Shown here: positions 28,291-37,884 of the stretch, in pieces
Layout of the letters: every line of letters starts with the position of its first letter
Position numbering within the stretch: the first letter of the stretch is position 1
Source of the DNA: ATZT02 sp964655115
GTDB taxonomy: Bacteria; Actinomycetota; Actinomycetes; S36-B12; UBA5976
DNA: 64,000 nucleotides
Assembly: GCA_964655115.1 (NCBI GenBank)
Contig: CAZZKM010000001.1
Span: forward strand, 62,001-126,000
Direction: 5' to 3'
Translations under genes and position numbers: made by a program
The notes under the pieces: model-generated
What the model saw: only the letters and a program-made list of their open reading frames with translations
Told to the model about the DNA's origin: nothing
Database searches by the model: none

Positions 28291-29534
28291 CTGTTCACCT
28301 CAATTGCATCTTGATCGCGCCAATCATCTGGCAACATGTGATCAATAACGTCATCTACAGTTACAGCGCCTAACAAACGATTTTCAGAATCAACTACAGG
28401 AAGTGCAACTAAGTTATAGGTTGCAAAATACCTAGTGACTAAGGCAAGAGAAGTATTTGGTTCAACGGGTTTTAATTCGGTATCAATAACACTTGAAACT
28501 AAAGTTCCAGGAGCTTCTCTTAAAAGTCTTTGCATGTGTGCAACACCTAAAAATTTTCCAGTTGGTGTATCAAGTGGAGGTCTTACAACATAAACCTGAC
28601 TAGCTAATGAAGGTGGTAATTCTGGATTTCTTACATTTGCTAAAGCTTCAGCCACAGTTGCATCTGGTGGTAAAACTATTGGCTCAGTAGTCATCATTCC
28701 ACCAGCTGTGTAATCACCATAAGTTAAAAGTCTTCTTAAATCATCTGCTTCTTCTGGTTCCATTAACTCCAAATATTCTTCAGCTTTTTGTGGTGGTAAT
28801 TCCTTTAATAAATCTGCTGCATCATCTGGCGCCATTTCTTCAATAACATCAGCTGCTCTTTCAATTTCTAATTTTTCAACAATAGAAACTCTTGTTTCTT
28901 CACTCATTTCTTCTAAAACATCAGCAAGTCTTTCATCATCTAATTTTGATAAAACTTCAACTTGTTTATTAATTTCAAAATCAGCAATATATGTTGCAAT
29001 GTCAGGTGCTCTCATGTCATTGATTGAAATAAGAGTGTTATCAACAGGTTGATTTGATTCTTGCAAAGTCAAACCCTCAACTTCACTCCAATCAGCAAAG
29101 AATTTTTCACCACGTCTACCAAATCTGGTTGAAGCTCGTTTTAAATAAATTTTTGTTATGTGCCAATCAGCACCTGGTCTTGACTGTTCCATTGCAATAT
29201 CTAGCAAAGTAACTTCTTCACCTGTTTTTTTCATTTTCATTTTGCGATCTAAAAGTTGTCCGATTACACGAGATTCAGATTCTCTTTGTTCAAATCTGCG
29301 CATATTTACAACACCTGTAGAAATAATTTGTCGAGATTCAAATTCATTAACTCTAGAAATAGGTAAAAATACAATTCTTCTTTGAGGAACTTCAACTAAA
29401 AGACCGATAATTCGTGGAGGATTATTGCTATGTCTTAAATGAACGAGGGTATCGCGAACTTTGCCCAGCTGATCTCCTTGCGGATCAAATACAGCTGTGC
29501 CTGTTAAGCGAGATATAAATATACGGTCAGTCAC
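28287..29534 (-). CDS. PRC-barrel / MgtE N-terminal / CBS-pair protein without channel domain
   Basis: 415 residues in three parts. Residues 1-100 form a PRC-barrel-like domain (GTAVFDPQGDQLGKVRDT). Residues 165-280 match the MgtE intracellular N domain (ILSKLDDERLADVLEEM, MAPDDAADLLKELP, YTAGGMMTTEPIVL). Residues 275-405 are a CBS pair (AHMQRLLREAP, ALPVVDSENRLLGAVTVDDVIDHM). The five-helix MgtE magnesium channel is entirely missing. It is a cytoplasmic regulatory module, perhaps sensing Mg2+ or nucleotides for the DUF1003 partner. The start is GTG. The family exists in other actinobacteria, so this is an ancestral architecture and not a truncation. Confidence 0.88.
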   Translation of the reverse strand: MTDRIFISRLTGTAVFDPQGDQLGKVRDTLVHLRHSNNPPRIIGLLVEVPQRRIVFLPISRVNEFESRQIISTGVVNMRRFEQRESESRVIGQLLDRKMKMKKTGEEVTLLDIAMEQSRPGADWHITKIYLKRASTRFGRRGEKFFADWSEVEGLTLQESNQPVDNTLISINDMRAPDIATYIADFEINKQVEVLSKLDDERLADVLEEMSEETRVSIVEKLEIERAADVIEEMAPDDAADLLKELPPQKAEEYLELMEPEEADDLRRLLTYGDYTAGGMMTTEPIVLPPDATVAEALANVRNPELPPSLASQVYVVRPPLDTPTGKFLGVAHMQRLLREAPGTLVSSVIDTELKPVEPNTSLALVTRYFATYNLVALPVVDSENRLLGAVTVDDVIDHMLPDDWRDQDAIEVNR

Positions 29535-29577
29535 AACGTGAGTCTACTTCTTACTTGTGATTGACTTTTACTCTTAT

Positions 29578-30453
29578 ATGAAATTTACGAATACATTAAG
29601 CAAAAATTCATTTGATTTTGTAATTCTTGCCATTGCCATATTAGCCATATCTACTTCTGGCCCCTTAATAACAATTACGGCAGCACCAGCATTGGCGATT
29701 GCATTTTGGCGATGCTTGATAGGCGCTATTGCCACAGCACCTTTTGCATTTAAATCTGGAATAAACATTAATAAAAAAGCATTTAAAGCATCTTTACTTG
29801 CAGGGTTTTTATTAGGAATTCATTTTGCTGTATGGATTCCATCTTTAAGATTTACAACCGTTGCGGCATCTACTGCAATGGTTGCAACACAACCTGCTTG
29901 GGCTGCTTTGTTTGCAAGATTAAGAGGAGAGATTTTTCCAAAACAAGTTTGGTTTGGAATATTTGTAGCACTTATTGGAGTTATTCTTTTAACTGGAATT
30001 GATATTTCACTAAATAGAAATGCTGTTATTGGAGATTTGCTGGCGTTATTAGGCGCAATTTTTGCTGCGTTATATGTAACAGTTGGTCAAAGTGCTCGAG
30101 AAAAATTATCCACAGCACAATATACTTTTATTGCTTATTCAGCTGCCGCTTTTTCACTTTTCTTAATTTGCTTAATTTTGTCAACTGAATTAACTGGTTT
30201 TAATAGACAAGTTTGGATTTATATATTTTTATTAACTTTGCTTGCTCAAATTCTTGGACATACATTATTTAATATCACTTTAAGATCACTTTCTGCCACT
30301 GTTGTTAGTATGGGAATTTTGTTTGAAATGCCTGGATCAACAATTATTGCGGCACTTTTAATTGGACAAGTACCACCTTGGCAAACAATTCCAGCAATAG
30401 TTTTGTTAATGACTGGAATGGTTTTTGTAGTTAAGGGATATAAAACTAAATAG
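29578..30453 (+). CDS. DMT superfamily (EamA-type) permease
   Basis: About 291 residues with ten predicted membrane segments arranged as two EamA repeats. Conserved cues are AIAFWRCLIGAIATAPF in the first half and LSATVVSMGILFEMPGSTIIAALLIG in the second. These proteins export or import small metabolites such as amino acids or nucleosides; the substrate is not readable. ATG at 29578 is listed; a GTG at 29557 is in frame. There is no clear ribosome site, so the mRNA may be leaderless. It overlaps the convergent hydrolase by 8 bases. Confidence 0.83.
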   Translation: MKFTNTLSKNSFDFVILAIAILAISTSGPLITITAAPALAIAFWRCLIGAIATAPFAFKSGININKKAFKASLLAGFLLGIHFAVWIPSLRFTTVAASTAMVATQPAWAALFARLRGEIFPKQVWFGIFVALIGVILLTGIDISLNRNAVIGDLLALLGAIFAALYVTVGQSAREKLSTAQYTFIAYSAAAFSLFLICLILSTELTGFNRQVWIYIFLLTLLAQILGHTLFNITLRSLSATVVSMGILFEMPGSTIIAALLIGQVPPWQTIPAIVLLMTGMVFVVKGYKTK

Positions 30454-31303
30454 ATTTAAGAAAAGTATCTATTTCAATTGCAGTTTTTTCTGGCATTTCT
30501 CTAGCTGGTGAATGTCCTGCACCAAAAATTTCTATAAATTGACCATTCAAATTCCTTGCCATTTCTTGTTGCACAGGCAAAGGCCAAATGTCATCTTTTT
30601 CACCTGATATTACTAATACTGGAACTTTTTGATTTTCCAAAGTTTTTATTAATTTTTCACTTACAGGATTTATATGCATCAACATATTTCCAATTGTTTT
30701 TATTGATAATGGATTTGTATTTATCCAACGTTGACGTCGCCATTTTCTAACTTTTCGAGAAAATTTTCTATATCCAACCATTTTTTCTGCAACAGTTTTT
30801 AAAAACCAAATAGTTGCCATGTTGTATTTTTCAGTTGCTTTTACAAGTCGAGGTAATCCTCCCCAACGATTTCTTGGCAATGCACCTGGTCCAGAACACA
30901 TCAAAGTAATACTTGCAAACGATTTAGGGGACTTACTTACTGCAATCTGACTTACTAATCCACCAAAAGAATGTCCCATGACATGAATTGGTTCTGCAAA
31001 ACTATTTGCAATATCTATTACATCTTGAGCAAGTAAATCAATTGCAAAATCTTTTTCGTCATTTGAACCATAAGTTGCAGGTTGTCCAAATTGGTCAATG
31101 GCAAAACAATGCCAACCAAGTGAGGAAAGAATCGGCATTATTGCGACAAAGTCTTCTTTGCTACCACTAAATCCTGGAACCATCAAAATAGTTCCTGCAT
31201 GAATCGATTCTGGTTCTGAAACTAATGCACCCACTATGCAACGTTGGGTAATTAATTTTTCTTCTCTAACTCCTGCTGGATTTTTTAATAACTGTTCTTG
31301 CAT
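30446..31303 (-). CDS. Alpha/beta hydrolase
   Basis: A 285-residue alpha/beta-hydrolase. The oxyanion region is MVPGFSGSKEDF, the nucleophile elbow is GHSFGG (Ser near residue 118), the acid is in SGEKDDIWP and the catalytic His is in GAGHSPAREMP near the C-terminus. It has no signal peptide. The substrate cannot be named; lipid esters or short-chain esters are possible. It follows the DUF3107 gene by 3 bases on the same strand, so they are co-transcribed. Confidence 0.82.
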   Translation of the reverse strand: MQEQLLKNPAGVREEKLITQRCIVGALVSEPESIHAGTILMVPGFSGSKEDFVAIMPILSSLGWHCFAIDQFGQPATYGSNDEKDFAIDLLAQDVIDIANSFAEPIHVMGHSFGGLVSQIAVSKSPKSFASITLMCSGPGALPRNRWGGLPRLVKATEKYNMATIWFLKTVAEKMVGYRKFSRKVRKWRRQRWINTNPLSIKTIGNMLMHINPVSEKLIKTLENQKVPVLVISGEKDDIWPLPVQQEMARNLNGQFIEIFGAGHSPAREMPEKTAIEIDTFLKSI

Positions 31304-31306
31304 TTC

Positions 31307-31528
31307 TTAGCCAGCAAAACCTACACGTCTTTGTTCAGGAGCCCCAATTTCAACAAAAGCTAATCTATCTCCTGGAATTAAAATTTTTCTTCCTTTGTCA
31401 TCAACTAGCGATAATAGAGTTTTATTTTTAACTGCATTTTCTATTTCTTTAGTAATTTCTTCAGCTGATGATTTTGTTTCAAAAATAACTTCTCGGGCAC
31501 TATCTTGAACACCAATTCGTACTTCCAT
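31307..31528 (-). CDS. DUF3107 small conserved protein
   Basis: A 73-residue protein beginning MEVRIGVQDSARE and ending RVGFAG, matching the actinobacterial DUF3107 family (Rv3208A/TB9.4-like). The internal ATG at 31528 is preferred over the longer frame opening at 31567: it has AAAGGTCC just upstream and matches the family N-terminus. Function is unknown. In mycobacteria it lies near moeZ and a TetR gene; here moeZ is about 7 kb away, with accessory genes in between. Confidence 0.87.
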   Translation of the reverse strand: MEVRIGVQDSAREVIFETKSSAEEITKEIENAVKNKTLLSLVDDKGRKILIPGDRLAFVEIGAPEQRRVGFAG

Positions 31529-31638
31529 TTGGACCTTTTGTCTCCTAAATTCTCTTCTTTCTAACAATATAAGTAGTCAAGCACTCCTGCATCCTCTAGG
31601 TTTGCGGCTTATCTTGCGCTGACCTAAAGTGATTAATT

Positions 31639-32523
31639 ATGTTGGAAAACAATGTATTGACCAGTAATTCATCAATCAGAGTCAGAAGAGCAAATGAAGG
31701 TGCTTCTGAAAAAGTTTTGATGCTGCATGGCCTTGGTGGAACTGGTCTAAATTGGAAACACTTAATCAACACTTTTGATTCGTCATTCGATATTTTGGCA
31801 CCCGATTTTCCTGGTTTTGGTTTATCAACGCCTATGACAAATAAGCAATATCATCCAAAAGATTTTGCATCAAGTATGGCCGAAGTTGTGATAAATCAAT
31901 TTGGAAATGAAAAAGTGCATCTATTTGGCAATTCACATGGTGGATCGGTAGCTGTTCATTTTGCTTCGATGTTTCCAGAATTAACAAAAACATTAACTTT
32001 AATTTCTCCTGCTTTACCTGATCTAATTCCACAATTAAGTGCTTCCCCGGTAATTCTTTCTGCAATTCCTGGAGTAGGTGAAAAGTTATTGGAAAAATAT
32101 CAAGAACTTTCTATGGAAGAAAGGGCAAAAAATACCATCAATCAATGTTTTTACGATATTAAATTAGGCGAAAAAATTTGGCTTGAGGATTTATTGCATG
32201 AGATGAAAGATAGACAAGGACAAACTTATATAAATGAATTAACTTTGATTACTTTGAGAAATCTTTTAAAAACTTATTTTGATTTTTCATCAACAAATCC
32301 TTGGCAGTTAGCTAAAAATATTAAAGAACAGGCATTATTTATTTATGGAGCCAAAGATAAACTTGTTCATCCTAAAGCTGCTCATGTTGTACATAAATAT
32401 TTTGAAAACTCAAAAGTTTTAGTTTTGCCTAAAGTAGGACATGTGGCTCACATTGAAAAGCCTCAAGCCGTGAGGGATTTCTTTTATAAGCACCACTTTT
32501 CAAAACTCTTAGTCACGGAGTAA
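31639..32523 (+). CDS. Alpha/beta hydrolase
   Basis: A 294-residue alpha/beta-hydrolase of the MhpC-like type. HGLGGTGLNWKHL forms the oxyanion loop, GNSHGG is the nucleophile elbow (Ser near 102), the acid is in YGAKDKLVHP and His is in VGHVAHIEKP. The nucleophile motif G-N-S-H-G-G is typical of C-C bond hydrolases and haloperoxidase-like members. It is not closely similar to the hydrolase at 30446. It lies 34 bases upstream of the gamma-glutamyl ligase gene and could be part of that operon. Confidence 0.8.
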   Translation: MLENNVLTSNSSIRVRRANEGASEKVLMLHGLGGTGLNWKHLINTFDSSFDILAPDFPGFGLSTPMTNKQYHPKDFASSMAEVVINQFGNEKVHLFGNSHGGSVAVHFASMFPELTKTLTLISPALPDLIPQLSASPVILSAIPGVGEKLLEKYQELSMEERAKNTINQCFYDIKLGEKIWLEDLLHEMKDRQGQTYINELTLITLRNLLKTYFDFSSTNPWQLAKNIKEQALFIYGAKDKLVHPKAAHVVHKYFENSKVLVLPKVGHVAHIEKPQAVRDFFYKHHFSKLLVTE

Positions 32524-32557
32524 TGTTTAGGCCACAAGAAGAAGAGGGTGGCTAATA

Positions 32558-33940
32558 ATGGCAGCAAGCATCAAGCAATCAGCACATGCACCTTTAAAAG
32601 TTGCACAATTAGAAGCAGATATTAAATCAGGAAAAATTGACACAGTAATTGTTGGTATTACTGACATGCAAGGTCGTTTACAAGGTAAAAGAATGCATGC
32701 ACCTTTCTTTTTAAAAGACACGATGAATCATGGAACTGAAGGTTGTAACTATTTATTAGCAGTTGATGTGGACATGAACACAGTTTCAGGTTTTGCCATG
32801 AGTTCTTGGGATTCAGGTTATGGCGACATGGTTATGGCACCTGACTATGACACGCTTCGATACATTCCATGGTTACCAGGTACAGCAATGGTTTTAGCTG
32901 ATTTATTAAAAACAGATCACACAGATGTTTATGCTTCTCCTAGACAAATATTAAAAAAACAAATAAATAGATTAAAAGAACATAAATTAGTTCCTTATGT
33001 TGGAACTGAATTAGAATTTATAGTTTTCAAAGATTCATTTGAAGAAGCTTGGAATAAAGGTTATAAAGATTTAATTCCAGGAAATCAATACAACGTGGAT
33101 TATTCACTTTTAGGCACCACTCGAGTCGAGGGATTGTTAAGAGCAATTCGCTTAGGTATGGATGGAGCAGGTTTAGAAGTTGAATCTGCAAAAGGTGAAT
33201 GTAATTTTGGACAGCATGAAATTGCTTTCAGATTTAAAGATGCTTTAACAACTGCAGATAATCATGTTATTTATAAATTAGGCGCTAAAGAAATAGCAGC
33301 TGAACAAAACATGTCTTTAACATTCATGGCAAAGTTTAATGAGCGGGAAGGTAGTTCTTGCCACATACATTTATCTGTTCGTGGCGAAAATGATGAACCA
33401 GTAATGGCAGATGATAAAGATCCTCAGGGTTTAAGTTCATTAGGAAAATCATTTATCGCAGGTCAACTTAAATATATGAGAGAAATGACTTTATTTTTTG
33501 CCCCAAATATTAATTCCTATAAAAGATATGTGGAAGGTTCTTTTGCACCAACTGCAATGAAGTGGGGCAGAGACAACAGAACTTGTTCCATTCGTTTAGT
33601 AGGTCATGGACATTCACTTAGATTCGAAAACCGAGTTCCAGGTGGAGATGTGAATCCATATCTAGCAGAAGCAGCCATGATTGCTGCAGGAATTGCAGGA
33701 ATTGAAGAAAAATTAACACTAGAGCCTGCGTTTGAAGGAAATGCTTATGTTTCAGATGCAGTTAGAGTTCCTTCTACTTTGACCAAAGCTGCAGATCTTT
33801 GGGAAAAGAGTGATTTTGTTGCCAAAGTATTTGGTCAAGAAGTTAAAGATCACTATTTAAATATGGCTAGAGTTGAAATCGCAGCATTTGATAGAAGCAT
33901 TACTGATTGGGAGAGATTTAGAAGTTTCGAAAGAATGTAG
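32558..33940 (+). CDS. Glutamine-synthetase-like gamma-glutamyl ligase (PuuA/GlnA3/GlnA4 type)
   Basis: A 460-residue member of the GS superfamily. It shows the beta-grasp N domain (VGITDMQGRLQGKRM) and the catalytic cues ELEFIVF, VESAKGECNFGQHEIAF, SSCHIHLSV, FAPNINSYKRY and RLVGHGHSLRFENRVPGGDVNPYL. Length, the altered N domain and the absence of the adenylylation-loop tyrosine motif set it apart from the housekeeping enzyme. Relatives join glutamate to putrescine, polyamines or ethanolamine. The next genes encode an aldehyde dehydrogenase and an SDR, and a gamma-glutamyl hydrolase lies 4 kb away. The amine substrate is not decided by sequence. Confidence 0.85.
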   Translation: MAASIKQSAHAPLKVAQLEADIKSGKIDTVIVGITDMQGRLQGKRMHAPFFLKDTMNHGTEGCNYLLAVDVDMNTVSGFAMSSWDSGYGDMVMAPDYDTLRYIPWLPGTAMVLADLLKTDHTDVYASPRQILKKQINRLKEHKLVPYVGTELEFIVFKDSFEEAWNKGYKDLIPGNQYNVDYSLLGTTRVEGLLRAIRLGMDGAGLEVESAKGECNFGQHEIAFRFKDALTTADNHVIYKLGAKEIAAEQNMSLTFMAKFNEREGSSCHIHLSVRGENDEPVMADDKDPQGLSSLGKSFIAGQLKYMREMTLFFAPNINSYKRYVEGSFAPTAMKWGRDNRTCSIRLVGHGHSLRFENRVPGGDVNPYLAEAAMIAAGIAGIEEKLTLEPAFEGNAYVSDAVRVPSTLTKAADLWEKSDFVAKVFGQEVKDHYLNMARVEIAAFDRSITDWERFRSFERM

Positions 33941-33980
33941 TACTAAAGTAAAGCAAAAAAGAATTTAAGGGGTAATAAAA

Positions 33981-35345
33981 TTGACGACTTTGCATGATGT
34001 GATCTCACCAATCAATGAGCAAAAGTTAACTCAAGTTCCAGCTCTTTCAGCATCTGACACAGTCGAGGCTATAACTAGATCACAAAAAGCATTTGAATCT
34101 TGGAAGAAAGTTTCACCAGCAGATAGAGCAAAACTATTAAGAAATTTTGCTAGCAAAGTTGAAGCAAATATTGAAGTTTTAGCAAAACTTGAAGTTGAAA
34201 ATGCAGGTCACACCATTGGCAATGCACGTTGGGAAGCTAATAACGTCGTCAATGTTTTAAATTATTATGCAGGTGCTCCTGAAAGATTATTTGGAAGACA
34301 AATTCCAGTTCCAGGTGGAGTTGATGTAACTTTTAGAGAACCAATTGGAGTAGTTGGAATTATTGTTCCTTGGAATTTTCCAATGCCAATTGCTGGTTGG
34401 GGATTTGGACCAGCTTTGGCTGCAGGTTGCACAGTCGTTTTAAAACCAGCAGAAGTTACGCCATTGACTGCTATGAAATTAGCAGAACTTGGATTAGAAG
34501 CAGGATTACCAGAAAATGTTTTCCAAGTAGTAACAGGTTCTGGAAAAATTGTGGGCGAAACTTTAGTGCAAGACCCAAGAGTTAGAAAAATAGTTTTTAC
34601 AGGTTCAACGGAAATTGGCACACAGATTATGGCCAAATGTGCGCCAAATGTTAAAAGAGTAACTTTAGAACTTGGTGGAAAATCTGCCAACGTTATTTTT
34701 GCTGATTCAGATTTAGAAAAAGCTGCAGCAAGTGCTCCAGGTTCTGTATTTGATAATGCCGGGCAAGATTGTTGCGCCAGATCAAGGTTATTAATTGAAA
34801 AAAGTGCTTTCGATAAATTTATGCCTCTTTTTGAAAAGGCAGTTAAAGCATTTAAATGTGCTGATCCATTTGATACCTCTACTGAAATGGGTCCACTCAT
34901 TACAAAAGCTCATAAAGAAAAAGTTGCAACTTATGTTGAAGAATCATTAGTTGCCTTTAGAGGAAGTGCACCATCTGGATCTGGTTTCTGGTTTCCGCCA
35001 ACTGTTTTGCATATTAAAGATAGAAACCATCGAGCACTAAAGGAAGAAATATTTGGTCCAGTTGTTTCTGTAGTTACATTTGAAGATGAACAAGATGCAA
35101 TTAATTTGGCAAATGATTCTGAATTTGGGTTAAGTGGTTCTATTTGGACCAATAACGGTGCCAAAGCTTTAAGAGTTGCACGTGGAATTGAAAGTGGAAA
35201 CTTGTCTGTTAACTCTCATTCATCAGTTAGATACTGGACACCATTTGGTGGCTTTAAGAAATCAGGTTTGGGACGCGAACTAGGTCCAGATGCACTAAAC
35301 GCGTTTACCGAAGAAAAGAACGTATTTATCAATACAGATATATAA
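33981..35345 (+). CDS. NAD(P)-dependent aldehyde dehydrogenase
   Basis: A 454-residue ALDH, slightly short at the N-terminus. It contains [30 protein letters not shown], the general-base Glu in ELGGKSANV and the nucleophile Cys in [12 protein letters not shown] (the second Cys of the pair), then [10 protein letters not shown]. It is closest in feel to PuuC/betaine-aldehyde-type enzymes that oxidise amino or gamma-glutamyl aldehydes. The TTG or similar start follows AAGGGG by 8 bases. It lies between the gamma-glutamyl ligase and the SDR, so it most likely oxidises the gamma-glutamylated aldehyde. Confidence 0.88.
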   Translation: MTTLHDVISPINEQKLTQVPALSASDTVEAITRSQKAFESWKKVSPADRAKLLRNFASKVEANIEVLAKLEVENAGHTIGNARWEANNVVNVLNYYAGAPERLFGRQIPVPGGVDVTFREPIGVVGIIVPWNFPMPIAGWGFGPALAAGCTVVLKPAEVTPLTAMKLAELGLEAGLPENVFQVVTGSGKIVGETLVQDPRVRKIVFTGSTEIGTQIMAKCAPNVKRVTLELGGKSANVIFADSDLEKAAASAPGSVFDNAGQDCCARSRLLIEKSAFDKFMPLFEKAVKAFKCADPFDTSTEMGPLITKAHKEKVATYVEESLVAFRGSAPSGSGFWFPPTVLHIKDRNHRALKEEIFGPVVSVVTFEDEQDAINLANDSEFGLSGSIWTNNGAKALRVARGIESGNLSVNSHSSVRYWTPFGGFKKSGLGRELGPDALNAFTEEKNVFINTDI

Positions 35346-35357
35346 GGAGAAAATATC

Positions 35358-36122
35358 TTGAAAAGATTAGAAGGCAGAGTTGCCACAATAACTGGTGGCG
35401 GATCAGGAATCGGTAAAGCTACTGCTGTTCGTTTTGCATCAGAAGGTGCCCATGTAGTTATTGCTGACATGGATGAAAAAAATGGCCAAAGTGTGGCAAG
35501 TGAAGTCAATGGCACATTTATTAAGTGCAACGTCACGGATAAACAAAGTGTTGATAATTTATTTGCAGAAGTTTTCAAAAAATTTGGCAAAATTGATATT
35601 GCTTTTAATAACGCTGGTATTTCTCCACCAGATGATGATTCAATTTTGATTACTGAACTTGAAGCATGGGACAAAGTTCAATTAGTTAATTTAACTTCTG
35701 TTTACTTATGCTGTAAAGCTGTATTGCCTTACATGTTAGAAGCTAAAAAAGGTTCAATTATTAACACAGCATCTTTCGTTGCAACATTGGCTGCAGCTAC
35801 ATCACAAATTTCTTACACCGCTTCCAAAGGTGGCGTATTAGCAATGACTAGAGAACTTGGCGTGCAATTTGCTCGCGAAGGAGTAAGAGTTAATGCTTTA
35901 TCTCCAGGACCAATTAATACTCCACTTTTACAAGAATTATTTGCTAAAGACAAAGAAAGAGCACAACGTCGTTTAGTTCATATTCCGATGGGAAGATTTG
36001 GTGAAGCTCATGAAATTGCAGCAGCTGTTGCATTTTTAGCAAGTGATGATTCATCATTTATTACCGCATCAAACTTCTTAGTTGATGGTGGAATTACTGG
36101 AGCTTACGTAACACCGCTATAA
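35358..36122 (+). CDS. Short-chain dehydrogenase/reductase
   Basis: A 254-residue classical SDR with the cofactor motif [10 protein letters not shown] at about residues 13-22, NNAG, the catalytic Tyr-Lys in SYTASKGG with an upstream Ser region (NTASFVA), and SPGPINTPL. Asp in ADMDEKN suggests NAD(H) preference. The TTG start has AAGGAGA 8 bases upstream. As third gene of the gamma-glutamyl ligase operon it may oxidise a gamma-glutamylated amino-alcohol to the aldehyde that the ALDH then uses. It converges on psuK with a 2-base gap. Confidence 0.84.
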   Translation: MKRLEGRVATITGGGSGIGKATAVRFASEGAHVVIADMDEKNGQSVASEVNGTFIKCNVTDKQSVDNLFAEVFKKFGKIDIAFNNAGISPPDDDSILITELEAWDKVQLVNLTSVYLCCKAVLPYMLEAKKGSIINTASFVATLAAATSQISYTASKGGVLAMTRELGVQFAREGVRVNALSPGPINTPLLQELFAKDKERAQRRLVHIPMGRFGEAHEIAAAVAFLASDDSSFITASNFLVDGGITGAYVTPL

Positions 36123-36124
36123 AT

Positions 36125-36988
36125 TTATAGCGGCCTTGCGCCACTTATTCTTACAGCTTTTGCGCCTAATTGATTTGCCTTTTTTAATGTATTTTGTGGT
36201 GTTTCTTTATTAATAACACTTACTAAAAATCCTGCAGCAAATGCATCACCTGCACCAATTAAATCTTTTACTTCAACTTTTTCAGGGACTTCTTTTATTT
36301 CAGAATCATCTGTGATCCAAAGAGTTTCTTTACTTCCTTGTTTTAAAACAAGATTTTTACATAAAGATTTTATTTTTGCTATATCTCCTAAAACTTCTGC
36401 TTCATCTTTATTAGCAAATAGATAATCCCAAGGTGCAAGTTTTTGTAACGCATCAAATCCATCGTTATCGATTAGTGGTTGGCTTGAGGCAACATCTACA
36501 GAAGTTTTTAATCCATTCTCTTTAGCAATTTTTATGATTTCTCCAATTGCATTTTTAGTATTTTTTCTTAACAAACTGTAAGCAGAAATATGAATTATTT
36601 CTGCCTGTTTAAACCAATCTTTTGGGATATCTTCACTTGTTAAAAATATATTTGCTCCAGGATCTGGAAACATAGTTCTTTCCCCAGTTGCATCAATTAA
36701 AATTGCACAACTTCCACTTGACACATTTTCTGTTTTTACTAAATTTAAATTTAGATTTGGTCTTTTGAGTTCTTCCAATATTATTTTGCCCGTTTGATCA
36801 TCACCAATTCTTGCCACAAGGCCAACTTCTATATTTTGAGTTGACGCCCAAACTGCAGCATTGGTAGCAGAACCTCCACCTTGTATTTTTATATTTGCTT
36901 GAGTATCTGAACCAAAAGCTATTTCATCTTTATGAGAAATCAAGATGTCTTGCATGACATCGCCTACAAAAATGATTTTTATAGTCAT
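36125..36988 (-). CDS. psuK: PfkB family kinase, probable pseudouridine kinase
   Basis: A 287-residue ribokinase-fold sugar or nucleoside kinase. It has the PfkB N-terminal GGSATNAAVWAST motif and the C-terminal catalytic signature DLIGAGDAFAAGFL, where the Asp is the base. The direct neighbour (1-base overlap) is pseudouridine-5'-phosphate glycosidase, so pseudouridine is the most likely substrate: the kinase makes pseudouridine 5'-phosphate. It is the last gene of a three-gene operon. Another nucleoside or sugar substrate cannot be excluded from sequence alone. Confidence 0.8.
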   Translation of the reverse strand: MTIKIIFVGDVMQDILISHKDEIAFGSDTQANIKIQGGGSATNAAVWASTQNIEVGLVARIGDDQTGKIILEELKRPNLNLNLVKTENVSSGSCAILIDATGERTMFPDPGANIFLTSEDIPKDWFKQAEIIHISAYSLLRKNTKNAIGEIIKIAKENGLKTSVDVASSQPLIDNDGFDALQKLAPWDYLFANKDEAEVLGDIAKIKSLCKNLVLKQGSKETLWITDDSEIKEVPEKVEVKDLIGAGDAFAAGFLVSVINKETPQNTLKKANQLGAKAVRISGARPL

Positions 36989-37884
36989 TATTTAGAAATT
37001 GCAACCGCAATTTGAGCAGCTAAACGAGCATTGCTTTTTACTAATGCAACATTTGCTTTTAGTGATTTACCTTTAGATTCAGAATGCATTAAACCTAATA
37101 AAAATGGAGTGACATTTTTACCAGAAACATGTTGCTCTTTAGCTAATTTCATACCTCTATCTAATATTTCTTTTTCTAATTTTGGATCAAATTCATCTGC
37201 CTTGTCTATTGGATTAGCAATCAACACTGATTCAGAAAAGTTACTCTTTTTTCTAAATTTATATATTTCTGCAACTTCTTCAACACTTTCAACTTTTTCA
37301 TTGATATCAAAACCAGAATCCTTAATCCAAAATCCTGGAAAATCATTTGTTTTCCAACCATAAACTGGCACATGCCAAGTTTCTAATCTTTCTAAAGTAG
37401 CTGCCACATCCAAAATAGATTTAATTCCACTTGAGACCACCACTATTGGAATTTGAGCCAACGCTGTTATGTCTCCTGATTCATCAAATGTTTCTATTGA
37501 GCCTTTATGTACTCCACCTAATCCACCAGTTGCAAAAGTTGATATTCCACTTAAGTGTGCAATCCAAGCAGTGCTTGCCACAGTGGTAGCACCTGATTGT
37601 TTTCTAGTTACACAATGGGCAATATCTCTAATACCAAGTTTTAAAATGTTTGAATCATTTGCAACTTTATTTAATTGATTGTCGTCAAGTCCGATGCAAA
37701 TTTCTCCATCTAAAATAGCAATGGTTGCAGGAGTCGCTCCTTGATCTATAACAACCTGTTCAATTTCTTGCGCGATTTTGAAATTATCAGGACGCGGTAA
37801 ACCATGAGCAATAATTGTTGATTCCAATGCCACTACAGCTTTTTTGTTATTTAATGCGTCTTGAACTTTTGGACTTATTTTCAT
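36988..37884 (-). CDS. psuG: Pseudouridine-5'-phosphate glycosidase
   Basis: A 298-residue PsuG. Family cues are VALESTIIAHGLPRP at the N-terminus, ICIGLDDNQL, ATTVASTAWIAHLSGISTFATGGLGGVH, and the Mn2+/substrate region DESGDI. It cleaves the C-C glycosidic bond of pseudouridine 5'-phosphate to uracil and ribose 5-phosphate. With the kinase next to it this makes a complete two-enzyme route for salvage of pseudouridine from RNA breakdown. Its start overlaps the stop of the upstream GATase gene by 4 bases. Confidence 0.93.
   Translation of the reverse strand: MKISPKVQDALNNKKAVVALESTIIAHGLPRPDNFKIAQEIEQVVIDQGATPATIAILDGEICIGLDDNQLNKVANDSNILKLGIRDIAHCVTRKQSGATTVASTAWIAHLSGISTFATGGLGGVHKGSIETFDESGDITALAQIPIVVVSSGIKSILDVAATLERLETWHVPVYGWKTNDFPGFWIKDSGFDINEKVESVEEVAEIYKFRKKSNFSESVLIANPIDKADEFDPKLEKEILDRGMKLAKEQHVSGKNVTPFLLGLMHSESKGKSLKANVALVKSNARLAAQIAVAISK

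Noticed and set aside
28287..29534. Truncated magnesium transporter (pseudogene)
   Set aside because: The same channel-less PRC/MgtE-N/CBS architecture is known in other actinobacteria and the frame is intact, so it is not a remnant.
34265..34900. 211-codon open frame on the minus strand
   Set aside because: It lies wholly antisense to the aldehyde dehydrogenase, has low-complexity composition and no family motifs, so it is a shadow of the real gene.
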